This document shows, piece after piece, positions 8,582 through 16,807 of a stretch of 64,000 bases of DNA; position 1 is the first letter of the stretch, and every line of letters begins with the position of its first letter. The stretch covers positions 40,668 to 104,667 of the forward strand of contig WVWY01000026.1 of NCBI GenBank assembly GCA_011773785.1, given 5' to 3'. The DNA comes from Candidatus Nitrosomaritimum khambatensis. GTDB lineage: Archaea > Thermoproteota > Nitrososphaeria > Nitrososphaerales > Nitrosopumilaceae. The position numbers were made by a program, and so were the translations under genes. Below the pieces are notes generated by a model. The model was not told the origin of the DNA and ran no database searches. It saw nothing but the letters and a program-made list of their open reading frames with translations.

Positions 8582-8896
8582 TTAAAAATCTGCTCTTTGC
8601 ATCTTAGAACCACATCTAGGACATGAACCGCCACTATGTTTGCTATTACAAACTAGGCATACGTAACGTACTTTGGCGTTGCCCCCGCCACCTCCAAAGA
8701 AACCTCCGCCGGTACCGGTTCCACCACCATATCCGCCCATACGACTCATGGCGCGTCTGCGTAAAAGCAATGGGAATACAATGAAGATTCCTAAAGCAGC
8801 AGCTAAACCATAGGGGAATGGCAAAATCATTTGCAAACCGATGCTAATAGCTAAAGAGGCAAATAAGAAAATCAAGTAAGTTTTGAAACTAAACAA
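8582..8896 (-). CDS. Membrane protein with Gly-rich linker and C-terminal zinc ribbon
   Basis: 104 residues. Two hydrophobic helices (about 5-22 and 27-46) are followed by a basic RRRAMSR, a Gly-rich linker (54-71, GGYGGGTGTGGG and more), and a zinc ribbon at 78-101 (YVCLVCNSKHSGGSCPRCGS). The ribbon should face the cytoplasm. The Gly-rich linker is locally GC-rich. Function unknown; the architecture resembles small membrane adaptor proteins. Confidence 0.7.
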   Translation of the reverse strand: MFSFKTYLIFLFASLAISIGLQMILPFPYGLAAALGIFIVFPLLLRRRAMSRMGGYGGGTGTGGGFFGGGGGNAKVRYVCLVCNSKHSGGSCPRCGSKMQRADF

Positions 8897-8977
8897 TTCA
8901 TTGAGAATACCTTTAAAATCCTTATAAAGTTTTGTCAGTATTTATCAAATTACCATCATAAATTAAAAAAAATCATA

Positions 8978-9376
8978 TCAAATAATTTCTAAGGGAATTG
9001 AATTTCCTTTGCTATCCCATGCAAAAATATCATCATCTCCATATGGGTGTTGCACAATTATTGAAACAAGACCAAAAAAATTATGCAAATCAGTAAGGGA
9101 TGGTTCTGCTGAGCCACTTGGGTGCGAATGAACAATTCCCACATAGCTCATATCAAAAGGCAAAAAGGAATGTGGAAATCCCGCAAAGGTAGGTCCAGTA
9201 TGACTAAATGGAGGAATAACTAGACCGTCAATTGTAATATTTCCTTTTTTGGATTTTCCTTTGAGAATAAGGATGCTTTCATTTGGATGTTTAATTTTGC
9301 AATAAGATGAGATGCTATCCACAACATCTTGTTTTAATGAAACCCGCCGTTCATAGGATTTTTTCTTAAAAATCAC
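8978..9376 (-). CDS. JAMM/MPN-domain metalloprotease-like protein
   Basis: 132 residues, a single MPN (JAB1/Mov34) domain. The zinc motif is complete: Glu33 (PNESILIL), His83 and His85 in IVHSHPSGSAEP, and Asp96 in SLTD. Archaeal stand-alone JAMM proteins such as HvJAMM1 remove ubiquitin-like SAMP tags from proteins or mature them; others release sulfur-carrier proteins. The length is typical. All catalytic residues are present, so activity is expected. No ubiquitin-like gene is adjacent. Confidence 0.88.
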   Translation of the reverse strand: MIFKKKSYERRVSLKQDVVDSISSYCKIKHPNESILILKGKSKKGNITIDGLVIPPFSHTGPTFAGFPHSFLPFDMSYVGIVHSHPSGSAEPSLTDLHNFFGLVSIIVQHPYGDDDIFAWDSKGNSIPLEII

Positions 9377-9407
9377 AAAAAGAATTCCTTTACAATACTA
9401 ATTAATT

Positions 9408-10688
9408 TTAAGATGTTCGAACCACAGTATAGTCCGTATTGGAAAACCTCTTTAATTTTCCTTGAATTTCAGAAATCTTTCTGGGGATACTTGCTTTGTT
9501 TTCTTCAATATCTTTTTTAAAAGAAGAGATTTTGGATTCCAGGTCTTTTTGTTGATTGGCCTCTTTTTCTACCTCACTGTTTAGTTGTGATAGCTGGGTA
9601 TTATCAAAACTTGCCAATTTGTTTTGAAATTCTTTCTTTTTGTCTTCAAATTCCTTTACTTTGGTTATAAAAGAATCAAGGGATTCTTCAGTTTCTGTTA
9701 GATGACTCATGGACTTTTCAATGTCTTTCACAGAAATTGAACCTGATGAAATGCCTTTTCTTACATTTTCTAAAATTACAAGAATTGAATCCTGGTTTTT
9801 AGATTCCAACACATCTAAAGGAGAATTGATTAGTTGAGAGAGGAGTGATTTTTGCTCCTTATCCAAAGAAGATGCATACTCATAACGGCTCAGGGGCCTT
9901 GAGATTTTAGTAAATTGAGAATCAATTTGGCTTTTTATTTGATTTTTACCTTGTTTAAATTCAGAAAATTCTTGATTTAATTTTAAAAATTCTTTATAAT
10001 CTGAAGAAGATTTGATTGTTTCAATAGATTTTTGATTATTTTGAATTTTGTCTTTTAATGAATTTATTGAATCTTCAAATTCCTGTATTCTTTTGTTTTT
10101 GTTTACAATTTCTGAATCTAAATTCGATATGTCTTGTAAAAGTTGAGTGATTTCATCAGAGGATACTTTAGAGTCTTGAAAATTATTAATCAATCTTTCA
10201 ATTTCTTTACTGTTTGAATTCATTACCGACAAAATTTCTTTTAGTTTTTCAGCATACTTTTTTGCAAAAATATGAATAACTCTTGTTTGGCGTCCTAAAA
10301 CATCACCAATTTTTTTTAGTTTCTGATTAAGAGTATTGCTCATTTCAGAAATATTATCAATAGAAGAAATATCAGGTAAATCTGTTGCCTCTTTTTTTAT
10401 TACCTCGATTACTTGCTTTTTTCCCCTTACAACAATTATTCTTAGATGTTTATCAATGTCATCAACTTTTAGATCATCTTTTTCAAGTTCTCTGATGATT
10501 CCTGCAAGCTCTTTGATTAAAGGAGAAACCTGATTTCTAAGGGATTTTATTTCAGCCAAAGTTTGAGTATTTCTTAATTTTAACAAATCCTGCGTGACTT
10601 TTCCAACTTCAGATAACTGAATTTCTTTTTTACTGGGAATTTCTTTGGGAATTTCTTTTTCCTTCTTTTTTCCCCAACCAAATACCAT
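9408..10688 (-). CDS. Long coiled-coil protein
   Basis: 426 residues. The first 25 are basic (VFGWGKKKEKEIPKEIPSKK). Nearly all of the rest is heptad-patterned helix rich in Lys, Glu, Ser, Ile and Leu, with two main coiled-coil blocks (about 150-225 and 330-410) broken by RPLSRYEYASSLDKEQKSLL near 258-277. It has no Walker motifs, so it is not an SMC or SbcC protein, although automatic annotation may call it SbcC-like. A structural role in the cytoskeleton, chromosome or division is possible but not shown. Confidence 0.7.
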   Translation of the reverse strand: MVFGWGKKKEKEIPKEIPSKKEIQLSEVGKVTQDLLKLRNTQTLAEIKSLRNQVSPLIKELAGIIRELEKDDLKVDDIDKHLRIIVVRGKKQVIEVIKKEATDLPDISSIDNISEMSNTLNQKLKKIGDVLGRQTRVIHIFAKKYAEKLKEILSVMNSNSKEIERLINNFQDSKVSSDEITQLLQDISNLDSEIVNKNKRIQEFEDSINSLKDKIQNNQKSIETIKSSSDYKEFLKLNQEFSEFKQGKNQIKSQIDSQFTKISRPLSRYEYASSLDKEQKSLLSQLINSPLDVLESKNQDSILVILENVRKGISSGSISVKDIEKSMSHLTETEESLDSFITKVKEFEDKKKEFQNKLASFDNTQLSQLNSEVEKEANQQKDLESKISSFKKDIEENKASIPRKISEIQGKLKRFSNTDYTVVRTS

Positions 10689-10818
10689 TTGTAAATATTG
10701 AATTTTGGGGATTAAATGTGTTCGAAAAAACGAGATCCTCAGTAAAAAGAACGGATTTCAAATAATCTAAGTATAATCCAAGATTAAATTTAAAATCAAG
10801 CCCAAAATAGCCATAATT

Positions 10819-11277
10819 ATGGTCAAATCTGGTAAAGCCTACCATACAGGAATGGTAAAAAAATCAATTACCATTAATGCCCCAAAAAACAAAGTCTGGA
10901 GAAAAATTAGCAATATTGTTGGACTTCCCTCATGGTTGGTGGATGTTAAAAAAACTGAATACCTTTCAAAGAAAAAACGAGGAGTAGGAGCAATACGAAA
11001 ACTTACTTTCAATGATGGAAACACAATAGAAGAGCATGTAGTTGCTTGGAAAGATGGAGAATACTTTACATACATTGCAACTGAAGGACTTCCTTTACGT
11101 GCTTATGTTGCAACTTTATCAATCAAGCCCAAAAGCAAAAACTCTGTAACACTAACATGGGAATCCTATGTCAACAGTCAAAAAATGACAGAAAAAGAAT
11201 TTTTGGAGTTTCTTGTTTTTATGGGTACGTTCTATGAAACTTCTCTTTGTAATCTAAAAAGCCGTCTTGAAAAATAA
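10819..11277 (+). CDS. SRPBCC (START-like) domain protein
   Basis: 152 residues, or 141 from the second ATG at 10852. It has the SRPBCC pattern: KKSITINAPKNKVWRKISNI at the N-terminus, GVGAIRKLTFNDGNTIEEHV in the middle, and TLTWESYVNSQ before the long C-terminal helix. This fold makes a hydrophobic cavity used for lipid, polyketide or other ligands. A TATA-like stretch at about 10782-10795 suits a leaderless start at 10819, while the domain itself begins at 10852. Ligand unknown. Confidence 0.78.
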   Translation: MVKSGKAYHTGMVKKSITINAPKNKVWRKISNIVGLPSWLVDVKKTEYLSKKKRGVGAIRKLTFNDGNTIEEHVVAWKDGEYFTYIATEGLPLRAYVATLSIKPKSKNSVTLTWESYVNSQKMTEKEFLEFLVFMGTFYETSLCNLKSRLEK

Positions 11278-11322
11278 CCTAGACAAATCAAAGTGTAAAT
11301 ACAGTAAACTCAAACTAATATC

Positions 11323-11667
11323 ATGAGCGATATTCGATTTATTATGATTGGCGGTGCTTTGGTGTTTGCCGGATTTGTGGTGTTAGGTATTTTTGGAGGA
11401 AACTTTCAAACAGCAAACATAGAATCTGAAGAATTTGGTGATTGTTACGAATATTTCGAAGATAGGGACCCAGTTCCTATACCATGTTCAGACAAAATGA
11501 TTGATCAAAGTTCCTTCTTCGCAGTAATAGTTGCGCTAATGGCTGGTGGAGCAATTGCTTTACTGAAAGGATGGAGAGGTGATTGGGATAGTCGAGTAAA
11601 ACCAGAAGATATGGTTGGTCCAAGTAGAGATAATCGAATGGATGGAGATGATTCAGATAGCAAATAG
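11323..11667 (+). CDS. Small two-helix membrane protein
   Basis: 114 residues with hydrophobic helices at about 5-27 and 66-85. The loop between them carries two cysteines (FGDCYEYFEDRDPVPIPCSD) that may form a disulfide on the outside. The C-terminus is acidic and hydrophilic. No family is recognised. Confidence 0.65.
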   Translation: MSDIRFIMIGGALVFAGFVVLGIFGGNFQTANIESEEFGDCYEYFEDRDPVPIPCSDKMIDQSSFFAVIVALMAGGAIALLKGWRGDWDSRVKPEDMVGPSRDNRMDGDDSDSK

Positions 11668-11677
11668 AAAAAAGACT

Positions 11678-11815
11678 CTAAGATTTTTTTGAAAAATGTT
11701 TTTTCCTTTTATCCTCAGAGTCATCTTCTAACCTTTGGAAATATACTTCTTCGTATGGCATTTCTAGAAAATAATTACAAAATTTACATTTAAGCTTAAA
11801 GAAGGATTTGTCCAT
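11678..11815 (-). CDS. CxxC micro-protein (45 aa)
   Basis: 45 residues, ATG start, TAG stop. It reads MDKSFFKLKCKFCNYFLEMP, with a CxxC, then an acidic segment (EEVYFQRLEDDSEDKRKK) and a basic end. A single CxxC could bind zinc as a dimer. It sits between two other genes with the stop 10 bases from the convergent plus-strand stop and the start 24 bases from the upstream minus-strand gene. Coding potential looks good for the size, but it is not proven. Confidence 0.5.
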   Translation of the reverse strand: MDKSFFKLKCKFCNYFLEMPYEEVYFQRLEDDSEDKRKKHFSKKS

Positions 11816-11839
11816 GTATAGGCACGAGGGGAATGAGGA

Positions 11840-12217
11840 TTAGCTTTTTTCAATAAGGTCTTTGAGATTTTTGAAAACTTCGTCAATCTCCCTCATTCTT
11901 TCATCAAACTGTGCGTCTGTAAGAACATCAGGTTTTGAGATAGTAACAATTACCTCAGATTCATCTCCGCTAGGAACCACTCTCATTGGTACATCCCAAG
12001 CAGTTTCTTCATCTTCATACAAATGGTCTAGTATTCCAAAATTTTTGTTATGCTTGAATTTCAAATTTGCGTTTCCACGTGGTGTTGAAAAACTCCAAGA
12101 ACCATCACCATTTTGTTTAGCATCTGGCATCATTTTTGGAGGAGAATTCAAAATTGCATCAAAGACATCTCCTGTTTTTTTACTTACAGACAAAATGATT
12201 GTTCTAGATTTGGCCAC
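11840..12217 (-). CDS. SRPBCC-like protein
   Basis: 125 residues. The pattern resembles the SRPBCC/AHSA1 fold: AKSRTIILSVSKKTGDVFDAI at the start, a central WSFSTPRGNANLKFKHNKNF and TAWDVPMRVVPSGDESEVIVTI, and a long C-terminal helix (DAQFDERMREIDEVFKNLKD). It has no cysteines and no membrane segment. It is the second member of this fold within 1.5 kb, but the two are not close in sequence. Ligand unknown. Confidence 0.7.
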   Translation of the reverse strand: MAKSRTIILSVSKKTGDVFDAILNSPPKMMPDAKQNGDGSWSFSTPRGNANLKFKHNKNFGILDHLYEDEETAWDVPMRVVPSGDESEVIVTISKPDVLTDAQFDERMREIDEVFKNLKDLIEKS

Positions 12218-12357
12218 ATGGCAGTTTGAAGTTGATGCTTAAAAAGGATGTTGTAGAAATTATAAGTTCTATTCCTAGTATAGATCGCTTATCAGCATGA
12301 TTGACTTTGATCTAATCCATACCATAACCTGATATATTATGAACCTAACTGAGCAAT

Positions 12358-12876
12358 GTGTTAAAATTTAGAATTATTACTTTCTTTATCTTTATGGCAG
12401 TTTATTCAATATCATTTCAGATAGGAGCAACATCAGAGGTAAGTATGCAAGAGGCAAATGCCTTTGTCCAGGGTTTTTTATCTTCAACACAAGACATTGA
12501 TGGATGGGGAATTTTTGTAAATAATATTTCTGCATCATTACCAATGTTTGTTCCAGGAGTAGGTGTTGGACTAGGTGCTTATTCAGGATGGTCAACAGGA
12601 TTTGGGTTTGCTGCAATAATTACCATGGCACCAGGTTTAGCAGAGATTGAACCTTTATCAATTTTATATTCCTCTCCTTATGGCGCAATAGAGTTAGTAG
12701 CATATTCTATTGCAATGTCAAGAAGTTTTCTTGTAGTATATTCACTAGTTAAGAAAGTAAATCCAAAATCACTTATCAAAATTAGCTTAATTGAAATTGG
12801 GATTGTAGTGGCCCTACTAGGAATAGCAGGATATCTTGAGGAATACCTGATTGCTCTGGAACAAGCTTCCATGTGA
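12358..12876 (+). CDS. SpoIIM-like (DUF95) membrane protein
   Basis: 172 residues, GTG start. It has four or five hydrophobic segments. The centre matches the SpoIIM/DUF95 family: WGIFVNNISASLPMFVPGVG, followed by GLGAYSGWSTGFGFAA and a conserved HGxxE-like position replaced by SPYGAIELVAYSIAMSRS. In bacteria SpoIIM belongs to the engulfment machinery; archaeal members have no known role and are probably general membrane-remodelling or transport proteins. Moderate confidence in the family. Confidence 0.72.
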   Translation: MLKFRIITFFIFMAVYSISFQIGATSEVSMQEANAFVQGFLSSTQDIDGWGIFVNNISASLPMFVPGVGVGLGAYSGWSTGFGFAAIITMAPGLAEIEPLSILYSSPYGAIELVAYSIAMSRSFLVVYSLVKKVNPKSLIKISLIEIGIVVALLGIAGYLEEYLIALEQASM

Positions 12877-12914
12877 TTAAATAAACAAACAAAAAATTTT
12901 CTCAAAAATAAGAA

Positions 12915-13061
12915 TTATTCTTTTTTACTATCGTTTTTGTGGGTAGGATTTACATAATTTTGATAAATGAAATACCAAGGGTCCATGCTGATACTATCCA
13001 AATGCTGTTGAATTACTTCACCTTCTTTTAGTGGCTCTTTCTTTTGTGAATTATTCATCAT
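12915..13061 (-). CDS. Conserved micro-protein (48 aa)
   Basis: 48 residues, double ATG start at 13061/13058, TAA stop. Hydrophilic N-terminus (NNSQKKEPLKEGEVIQQHLD), then an aromatic core DPWYFIYQNYVNP. No metal ligands and no membrane segment. It lies about 160 bases downstream of sdhD on the same strand, with an inverted repeat between. The aromatic core looks like a constrained peptide and not random coding. Function unknown. Confidence 0.45.
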   Translation of the reverse strand: MMNNSQKKEPLKEGEVIQQHLDSISMDPWYFIYQNYVNPTHKNDSKKE

Positions 13062-13106
13062 TTATTATTCTCATACCTTCTAGATAAGTAATTCCCTACC
13101 AGTGTT

Positions 13107-13139
13107 AAAGTGAAGAAATTCATGAGTGAGATTCACTTT
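13107..13139. repeat. Inverted repeat AAAGTGAA ... TTCACTTT
   Basis: AAAGTGAA at 13107-13114 is matched by its exact reverse complement TTCACTTT at 13132-13139, with a 17-base spacer. It lies 46 bases upstream of the micro-protein start at 13061 and downstream of sdhD. It could be a regulator site or a hairpin between the two genes; there is no T-run that would make it a clear terminator. Confidence 0.4.
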
Positions 13140-13224
13140 ACCCACAAACAAAGCACACACCAGACTCAGATATGCTAATTTTTGGGAAATGCCTGAATTA
13201 GAATCAAGAAAAATAGTTTAGAAT

Positions 13225-13575
13225 CTAAATCTTTGTTTGATTAGCCAAAATAATAACAATTGTCCCAAATGTAATTAATCCAATAGTTGATAGAAAACAT
13301 CCCCAATTGACCAGTTTTTCATATTTGATTCCACTGCGATAATCCAGCAATATTCCTCTTAATCCATTAAATCCATGAACGGAAACAAGAATCAAAATTA
13401 ATTCTAAAAGAAGAGCATAAGTCAAACTCTGATAATTTGAAATTACATTTTCATAGCTGAGAGATTCTGCAAAATTGCCAGTAGAAAATCTAACCAAAAT
13501 ATGCAAAGCAACCAACCCCACCGAGCCCATTGCCGTAGCATAATGGATCTTTCTGATTTGGCTCTCTCTTATCAT
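13225..13575 (-). CDS. sdhD: Succinate dehydrogenase membrane anchor subunit (SdhD-like)
   Basis: 116 residues from the ATG at 13575, which overlaps the stop of sdhC by one base (TGATG); an open frame continues upstream to 13647 inside sdhC and is not used. Three transmembrane helices are visible. His-containing segments fit quinone/heme anchors: KIHYATAMGSVGLVALHILV and LVSVHGFNGLRGILLDYRSG, where the HGxNGLR motif is typical. It anchors the flavin and iron-sulfur subunits of complex II. No sdhA or sdhB is within the window next to it. Confidence 0.8.
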   Translation of the reverse strand: MIRESQIRKIHYATAMGSVGLVALHILVRFSTGNFAESLSYENVISNYQSLTYALLLELILILVSVHGFNGLRGILLDYRSGIKYEKLVNWGCFLSTIGLITFGTIVIILANQTKI

Positions 13576-14000
13576 CAAAATTTGAAAAACACTCCTAATG
13601 CATAATACAATACTAAAGCTGCAACTCCGATTGTTACGTAGATACACAATCTGTTTTTTTTGTTCATTGATTCTACATTGTACGGATAATCAGGGCGTCT
13701 TGGAGAACCAATTCCTATCCCACCTTGCTGAAACATCAATCTAATTCCATTAATGGTATGAAATGTACCTAAACTAATCATTACAGATAAAATTATGAAT
13801 CCAACTGGAGAGTAAGCATAAAGCAATAGCTGGCCCCAAGACAGTCTATCAAGAATTGAGGCAGAATGAATTACATGAATTACAAAAAACACCAACAAGA
13901 AAATACCTGAAATTCTCATAAAAAGCCAGGAGATTCGTCCAATTCCATATCCTTTAGGATTCAACCAACTTCGTAAAGTCCTTTTATTTTCTTTGTTCAC
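13575..14000 (-). CDS. sdhC: Succinate dehydrogenase cytochrome b subunit (SdhC-like)
   Basis: 141 residues, three transmembrane helices. Motifs: RISWLFMRISGIFLLVFFVI at the first helix with His residues near its end (HVIHSAS), and SLGTFHTINGIRLMFQ, the SdhC-family heme-ligand and GIR segment. With the overlapping sdhD it forms the membrane anchor of succinate dehydrogenase/fumarate reductase. The gene unit begins here; the upstream intergenic region (14001-14214) should hold its promoter. Confidence 0.82.
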   Translation of the reverse strand: MNKENKRTLRSWLNPKGYGIGRISWLFMRISGIFLLVFFVIHVIHSASILDRLSWGQLLLYAYSPVGFIILSVMISLGTFHTINGIRLMFQQGGIGIGSPRRPDYPYNVESMNKKNRLCIYVTIGVAALVLYYALGVFFKF

Positions 14001-14214
14001 TATGTTGGATGAATTTTTTATTATTTATTGTCTGTCTAAAAATAAGAATCACAAAACAGAATATATTTCGATTTTATTTGTCTTTAAAACCAACAAAACT
14101 CGTCTGTTGATGTAGAAATTTTTTAGAGAAAATCTTATGATTAAAAATTCTAAATTATTCTCATACTAATTAAAATTCACCCTAGCTTTAATGAAAAGCA
14201 AAGATAAATCCACT

Positions 14215-14559
14215 TTAGATTGCAACTTGGCCTTTTTCGACGGTCCTTATTCGAATAACATCAATTACATCAGTGACAAATATTTTCCCATCTCCAGGTT
14301 TTCCCGTCGATGCATTTGATGCAATAGAGTTTACGATTTTGTTTACCTCTTCTTCGATGCAAACAATCTCTATCTTTCTTTTTGGAACCAAATCATCGGC
14401 CTCATAATCATCAGTGCCATCCCCTGACCTAATCATCCCTATTTGGTTGCCCCTACCTCTGACTTCATAGGTAGTCATTGCTTTAACACCCAATTTCGTA
14501 AGGGTGTTTTTTACGTCTTGAAACTTTGAATCCCGAATAATAGCTTCAATTTTTTTCAT
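14215..14559 (-). CDS. glnK: PII signal-transduction protein (GlnB/GlnK family)
   Basis: 114 residues, the usual PII length. N-terminal MKKIEAIIRDSKFQDVKNTL and the nucleotide-binding B-loop TGKPGDGKIFV are canonical. The T-loop (about 37-55) reads RGNQIGMIRSGDGTDDYEADD and lacks the usual YRG(A/S/T)EY uridylylation site, so control by tyrosine uridylylation is unlikely; binding of ATP/ADP and 2-oxoglutarate is expected. PII proteins report nitrogen and carbon state, often to ammonium transporters. No amt gene is next to it here. Confidence 0.92.
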   Translation of the reverse strand: MKKIEAIIRDSKFQDVKNTLTKLGVKAMTTYEVRGRGNQIGMIRSGDGTDDYEADDLVPKRKIEIVCIEEEVNKIVNSIASNASTGKPGDGKIFVTDVIDVIRIRTVEKGQVAI

Positions 14560-14623
14560 AAAATATCAAATATGCCATATGATAAAAACGATCATGATTT
14601 TTGGGCTCTATAATGAATTCTAA

Positions 14624-15472
14624 CTACTTTAAAAAAGCCAATGCCTTTACAATGTCGGTTTTGCTAATAATACCGATTAGAGTTCCACTACTTGATAGTA
14701 CTCCTGCTCCATTGATGTTTTTATCTAATAGTAATTGAGCAGCCTTTGCAAGGTCTTCATCATACTTTACAGAATGAATGCCTTTAGTCATTATCTCCCC
14801 AGCCTTTGTAGTGCTTCCAAAACCAGATTCAGAAATGAAGCCCTTTCTTGGAAATATCACTGAAATGAAGGGATCTGAATTATCAACAACGTCTGTTTCT
14901 TCGCCTTGGGTCAATGATATGTTAAAGAGATCTCTAAAAGTAACAATGCCTTCTGGGTTTTCATTTTTATCACGTAGTATTATGCGAGAAATTTTTTCAT
15001 CAAGCATTTTTAGGACTATTTTTGAGAGGGTTGAATCAGAGTACTGCCATGCATAATATGGAGACATGTATTCTCCTACGGTTTTTGCACCAGAATGAGC
15101 TGATGCAAAATATCGTGTTAAATCAGATTTGGTTATTATCCCTACAACATCATCATTTGAAGTAATTACCAGAGAACCAATTTCGTTTTGAATCATTTTT
15201 TGGGCACATCTACTTAGTTCTGTATTCTCATCCAGTGATACTATTTTTTTAGAAATTTCAGTGGCTGAAATTTGATCCAGTTTTCTTTCTGAGGTATCAG
15301 ATAGCAGGAATAAACCTAAATCTTTTTCAGAAATAATATCGGTAATTTTTCCATTTGTGGTTACTAGTAATCGGCTTTTTTTCTCATCAATTATTTTTTT
15401 TAAAACCTGGGCCATATTGGAGGTGCTTTCAATAGTAATTGGGTCGTTCATGAATGATTTTGCAATTTCCAT
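14624..15472 (-). CDS. Four-CBS-domain protein
   Basis: About 282 residues from the ATG at 15472. The frame opens at 15505 but a TATA-like TTTTATAAC lies right there, so the later ATG is the likelier, near-leaderless start. Two tandem CBS pairs are visible: MNDPITIESTSNMAQVLKKI, QNEIGSLVITSNDDVVGIIT, MLDEKISRIILRDKNENPEG and MTKGIHSVKYDEDLAKAAQL. CBS pairs bind adenine nucleotides or SAM and sense energy state. No catalytic or DNA-binding domain is attached, so it is a stand-alone sensor. Confidence 0.85.
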   Translation of the reverse strand: MEIAKSFMNDPITIESTSNMAQVLKKIIDEKKSRLLVTTNGKITDIISEKDLGLFLLSDTSERKLDQISATEISKKIVSLDENTELSRCAQKMIQNEIGSLVITSNDDVVGIITKSDLTRYFASAHSGAKTVGEYMSPYYAWQYSDSTLSKIVLKMLDEKISRIILRDKNENPEGIVTFRDLFNISLTQGEETDVVDNSDPFISVIFPRKGFISESGFGSTTKAGEIMTKGIHSVKYDEDLAKAAQLLLDKNINGAGVLSSSGTLIGIISKTDIVKALAFLK

Positions 15473-15558
15473 ATTTTTGAGCCAATTGTAGGTTATAAAA
15501 AACAAAAGGAAATTACCAAGAGTGGAAATATTAGATAAATTACCTTATAGGAGTTTTC

Positions 15559-16524
15559 TCAAATACTGCCCTTTATCCCATACCCTAAGAGAACAGAATA
15601 ACAACCAAGGCCACATTCCTCACAAATAGGTTTCATAGAATCTTTTTCTGCACTTCCAATGCAGCAAGGTTGCTTTTCTCTTCCCAGATGATCCACTGAA
15701 ATTATTGCCCAGGTTGGGCAATCTACAGGAGTGGTTCCCTTTCCACCCCAGTTTCTTTTCATCACTTCGAGTTGATCTTTTGGATTAATGATATAGTCTT
15801 TTAGTCCGTTTGATTTCATATCAAGAATGTCATCAATAACCTTGTTTCTTTTTTCTCCAAATGGTAACCAAAGTGGATCTCCCTTCATGAAGGGAGTATG
15901 AAATTGAAATCCAATTTTATTGGAATATTGTTTCCAGTCATCAATTACGTTTTGGATAGTGTTGTAATTTAACGAGTTTATCGTCATTGTAATCCAGATA
16001 TCTTTCCAAGCTTTTGGTCCGTTTTTTTCCACGTAATCAATTACATTTTTTCTGGTTTTCTCCCATGAGCCTGCCCCACGGATTTTATCATGTGTCTTTT
16101 GGTCGCCATCTATTGAAATCCAGTAAAAGTAAATGTCCTTAAAGTAAGGCAACGGATAGGTGCCGTTTGTTACAAGGCAAGCTCGTTTAGGGAATTCTTT
16201 TACGAATAATTCTACAATATCAGGTCTCATTAAAGGCTCCCCACCAACAAGGGTCACAATGAAAACATGTTTTTTCTTGAATTTTTCTTCAATTATTTTT
16301 TTCCAATCTTCAACGCTTAGGTCCTCGTTTTCTTTTCTATTAAGCCACCAATAACAATGAGTGCAATGTAAATTACAGACATTGATAATATCTGCAGATG
16401 CATAAAAGGGACTTTTTTTATTGAACATCTTGTATCCTGCAATTTTTAATCCAAGATGAAAGTAGAGAGGAGATTCTCTAATAATTTGCGTAAACCCTCT
16501 TCCCATAATTTCCATTTTTGTCAA
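15559..16524 (-). CDS. Radical SAM protein with C-terminal Cys cluster
   Basis: 321 residues, TTG start possible at 16524 or ATG three codons later. The cluster motif is CNLHCTHCYWW (CxxxCxxC, about residues 50-57), followed by the GGEP motif (TLVGGEPLMRPDIV) and SIDGDQKTHDKIRG. The C-terminus has PVDCPTWAIISVDHLG, QPCCIGS and ICEECGLGC, so it probably holds an extra iron-sulfur cluster as in SPASM/twitch proteins. Related enzymes modify peptides or lipids such as hopanoids. The substrate here is unknown, and no precursor peptide is evident nearby. Confidence 0.85.
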   Translation of the reverse strand: MTKMEIMGRGFTQIIRESPLYFHLGLKIAGYKMFNKKSPFYASADIINVCNLHCTHCYWWLNRKENEDLSVEDWKKIIEEKFKKKHVFIVTLVGGEPLMRPDIVELFVKEFPKRACLVTNGTYPLPYFKDIYFYWISIDGDQKTHDKIRGAGSWEKTRKNVIDYVEKNGPKAWKDIWITMTINSLNYNTIQNVIDDWKQYSNKIGFQFHTPFMKGDPLWLPFGEKRNKVIDDILDMKSNGLKDYIINPKDQLEVMKRNWGGKGTTPVDCPTWAIISVDHLGREKQPCCIGSAEKDSMKPICEECGLGCYSVLLGYGIKGSI

Positions 16525-16606
16525 ATAATCATAGAACTGCTTTGCATAAAGTAGTTTTGATTTGAAACCAAATCTATGTTCAAAAAATTTGATTAGGTCT
16601 CAAATC

Positions 16607-16807
16607 TTAGGTTTCTAATTTTTGTCTTTTGCCTCGAGCTTTAGTTCTTAAAACTGCCTTACAACATACGCATCGAATACTTTCTGTTGTTAAAAAGAGC
16701 CCACAAAAAGTACAACGCTTCTGTCCAAGTTCGTATCTTACCCTGTTTGGAACAGGTTCTGCTTTGTGCATTTGGCATATTCCTCTACATGTTCTTCCCA
16801 CTACCAT
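16607..16807 (-). CDS. Small zinc-binding protein, last gene of TFB operon
   Basis: 66 residues. Cysteines form pairs: RTCRGICQMH (CxxxC plus His) and RCTFCGLFL ... IRCVCCKAVL. The C-terminus is very basic (RTKARGKRQKLE). Its start overlaps the 3' end of TFB by 7 bases, so the two are translationally coupled. The basic tail and zinc knuckles suggest nucleic-acid binding or a factor partnering with TFB; this is inference from context. Confidence 0.78.
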   Translation of the reverse strand: MVVGRTCRGICQMHKAEPVPNRVRYELGQKRCTFCGLFLTTESIRCVCCKAVLRTKARGKRQKLET

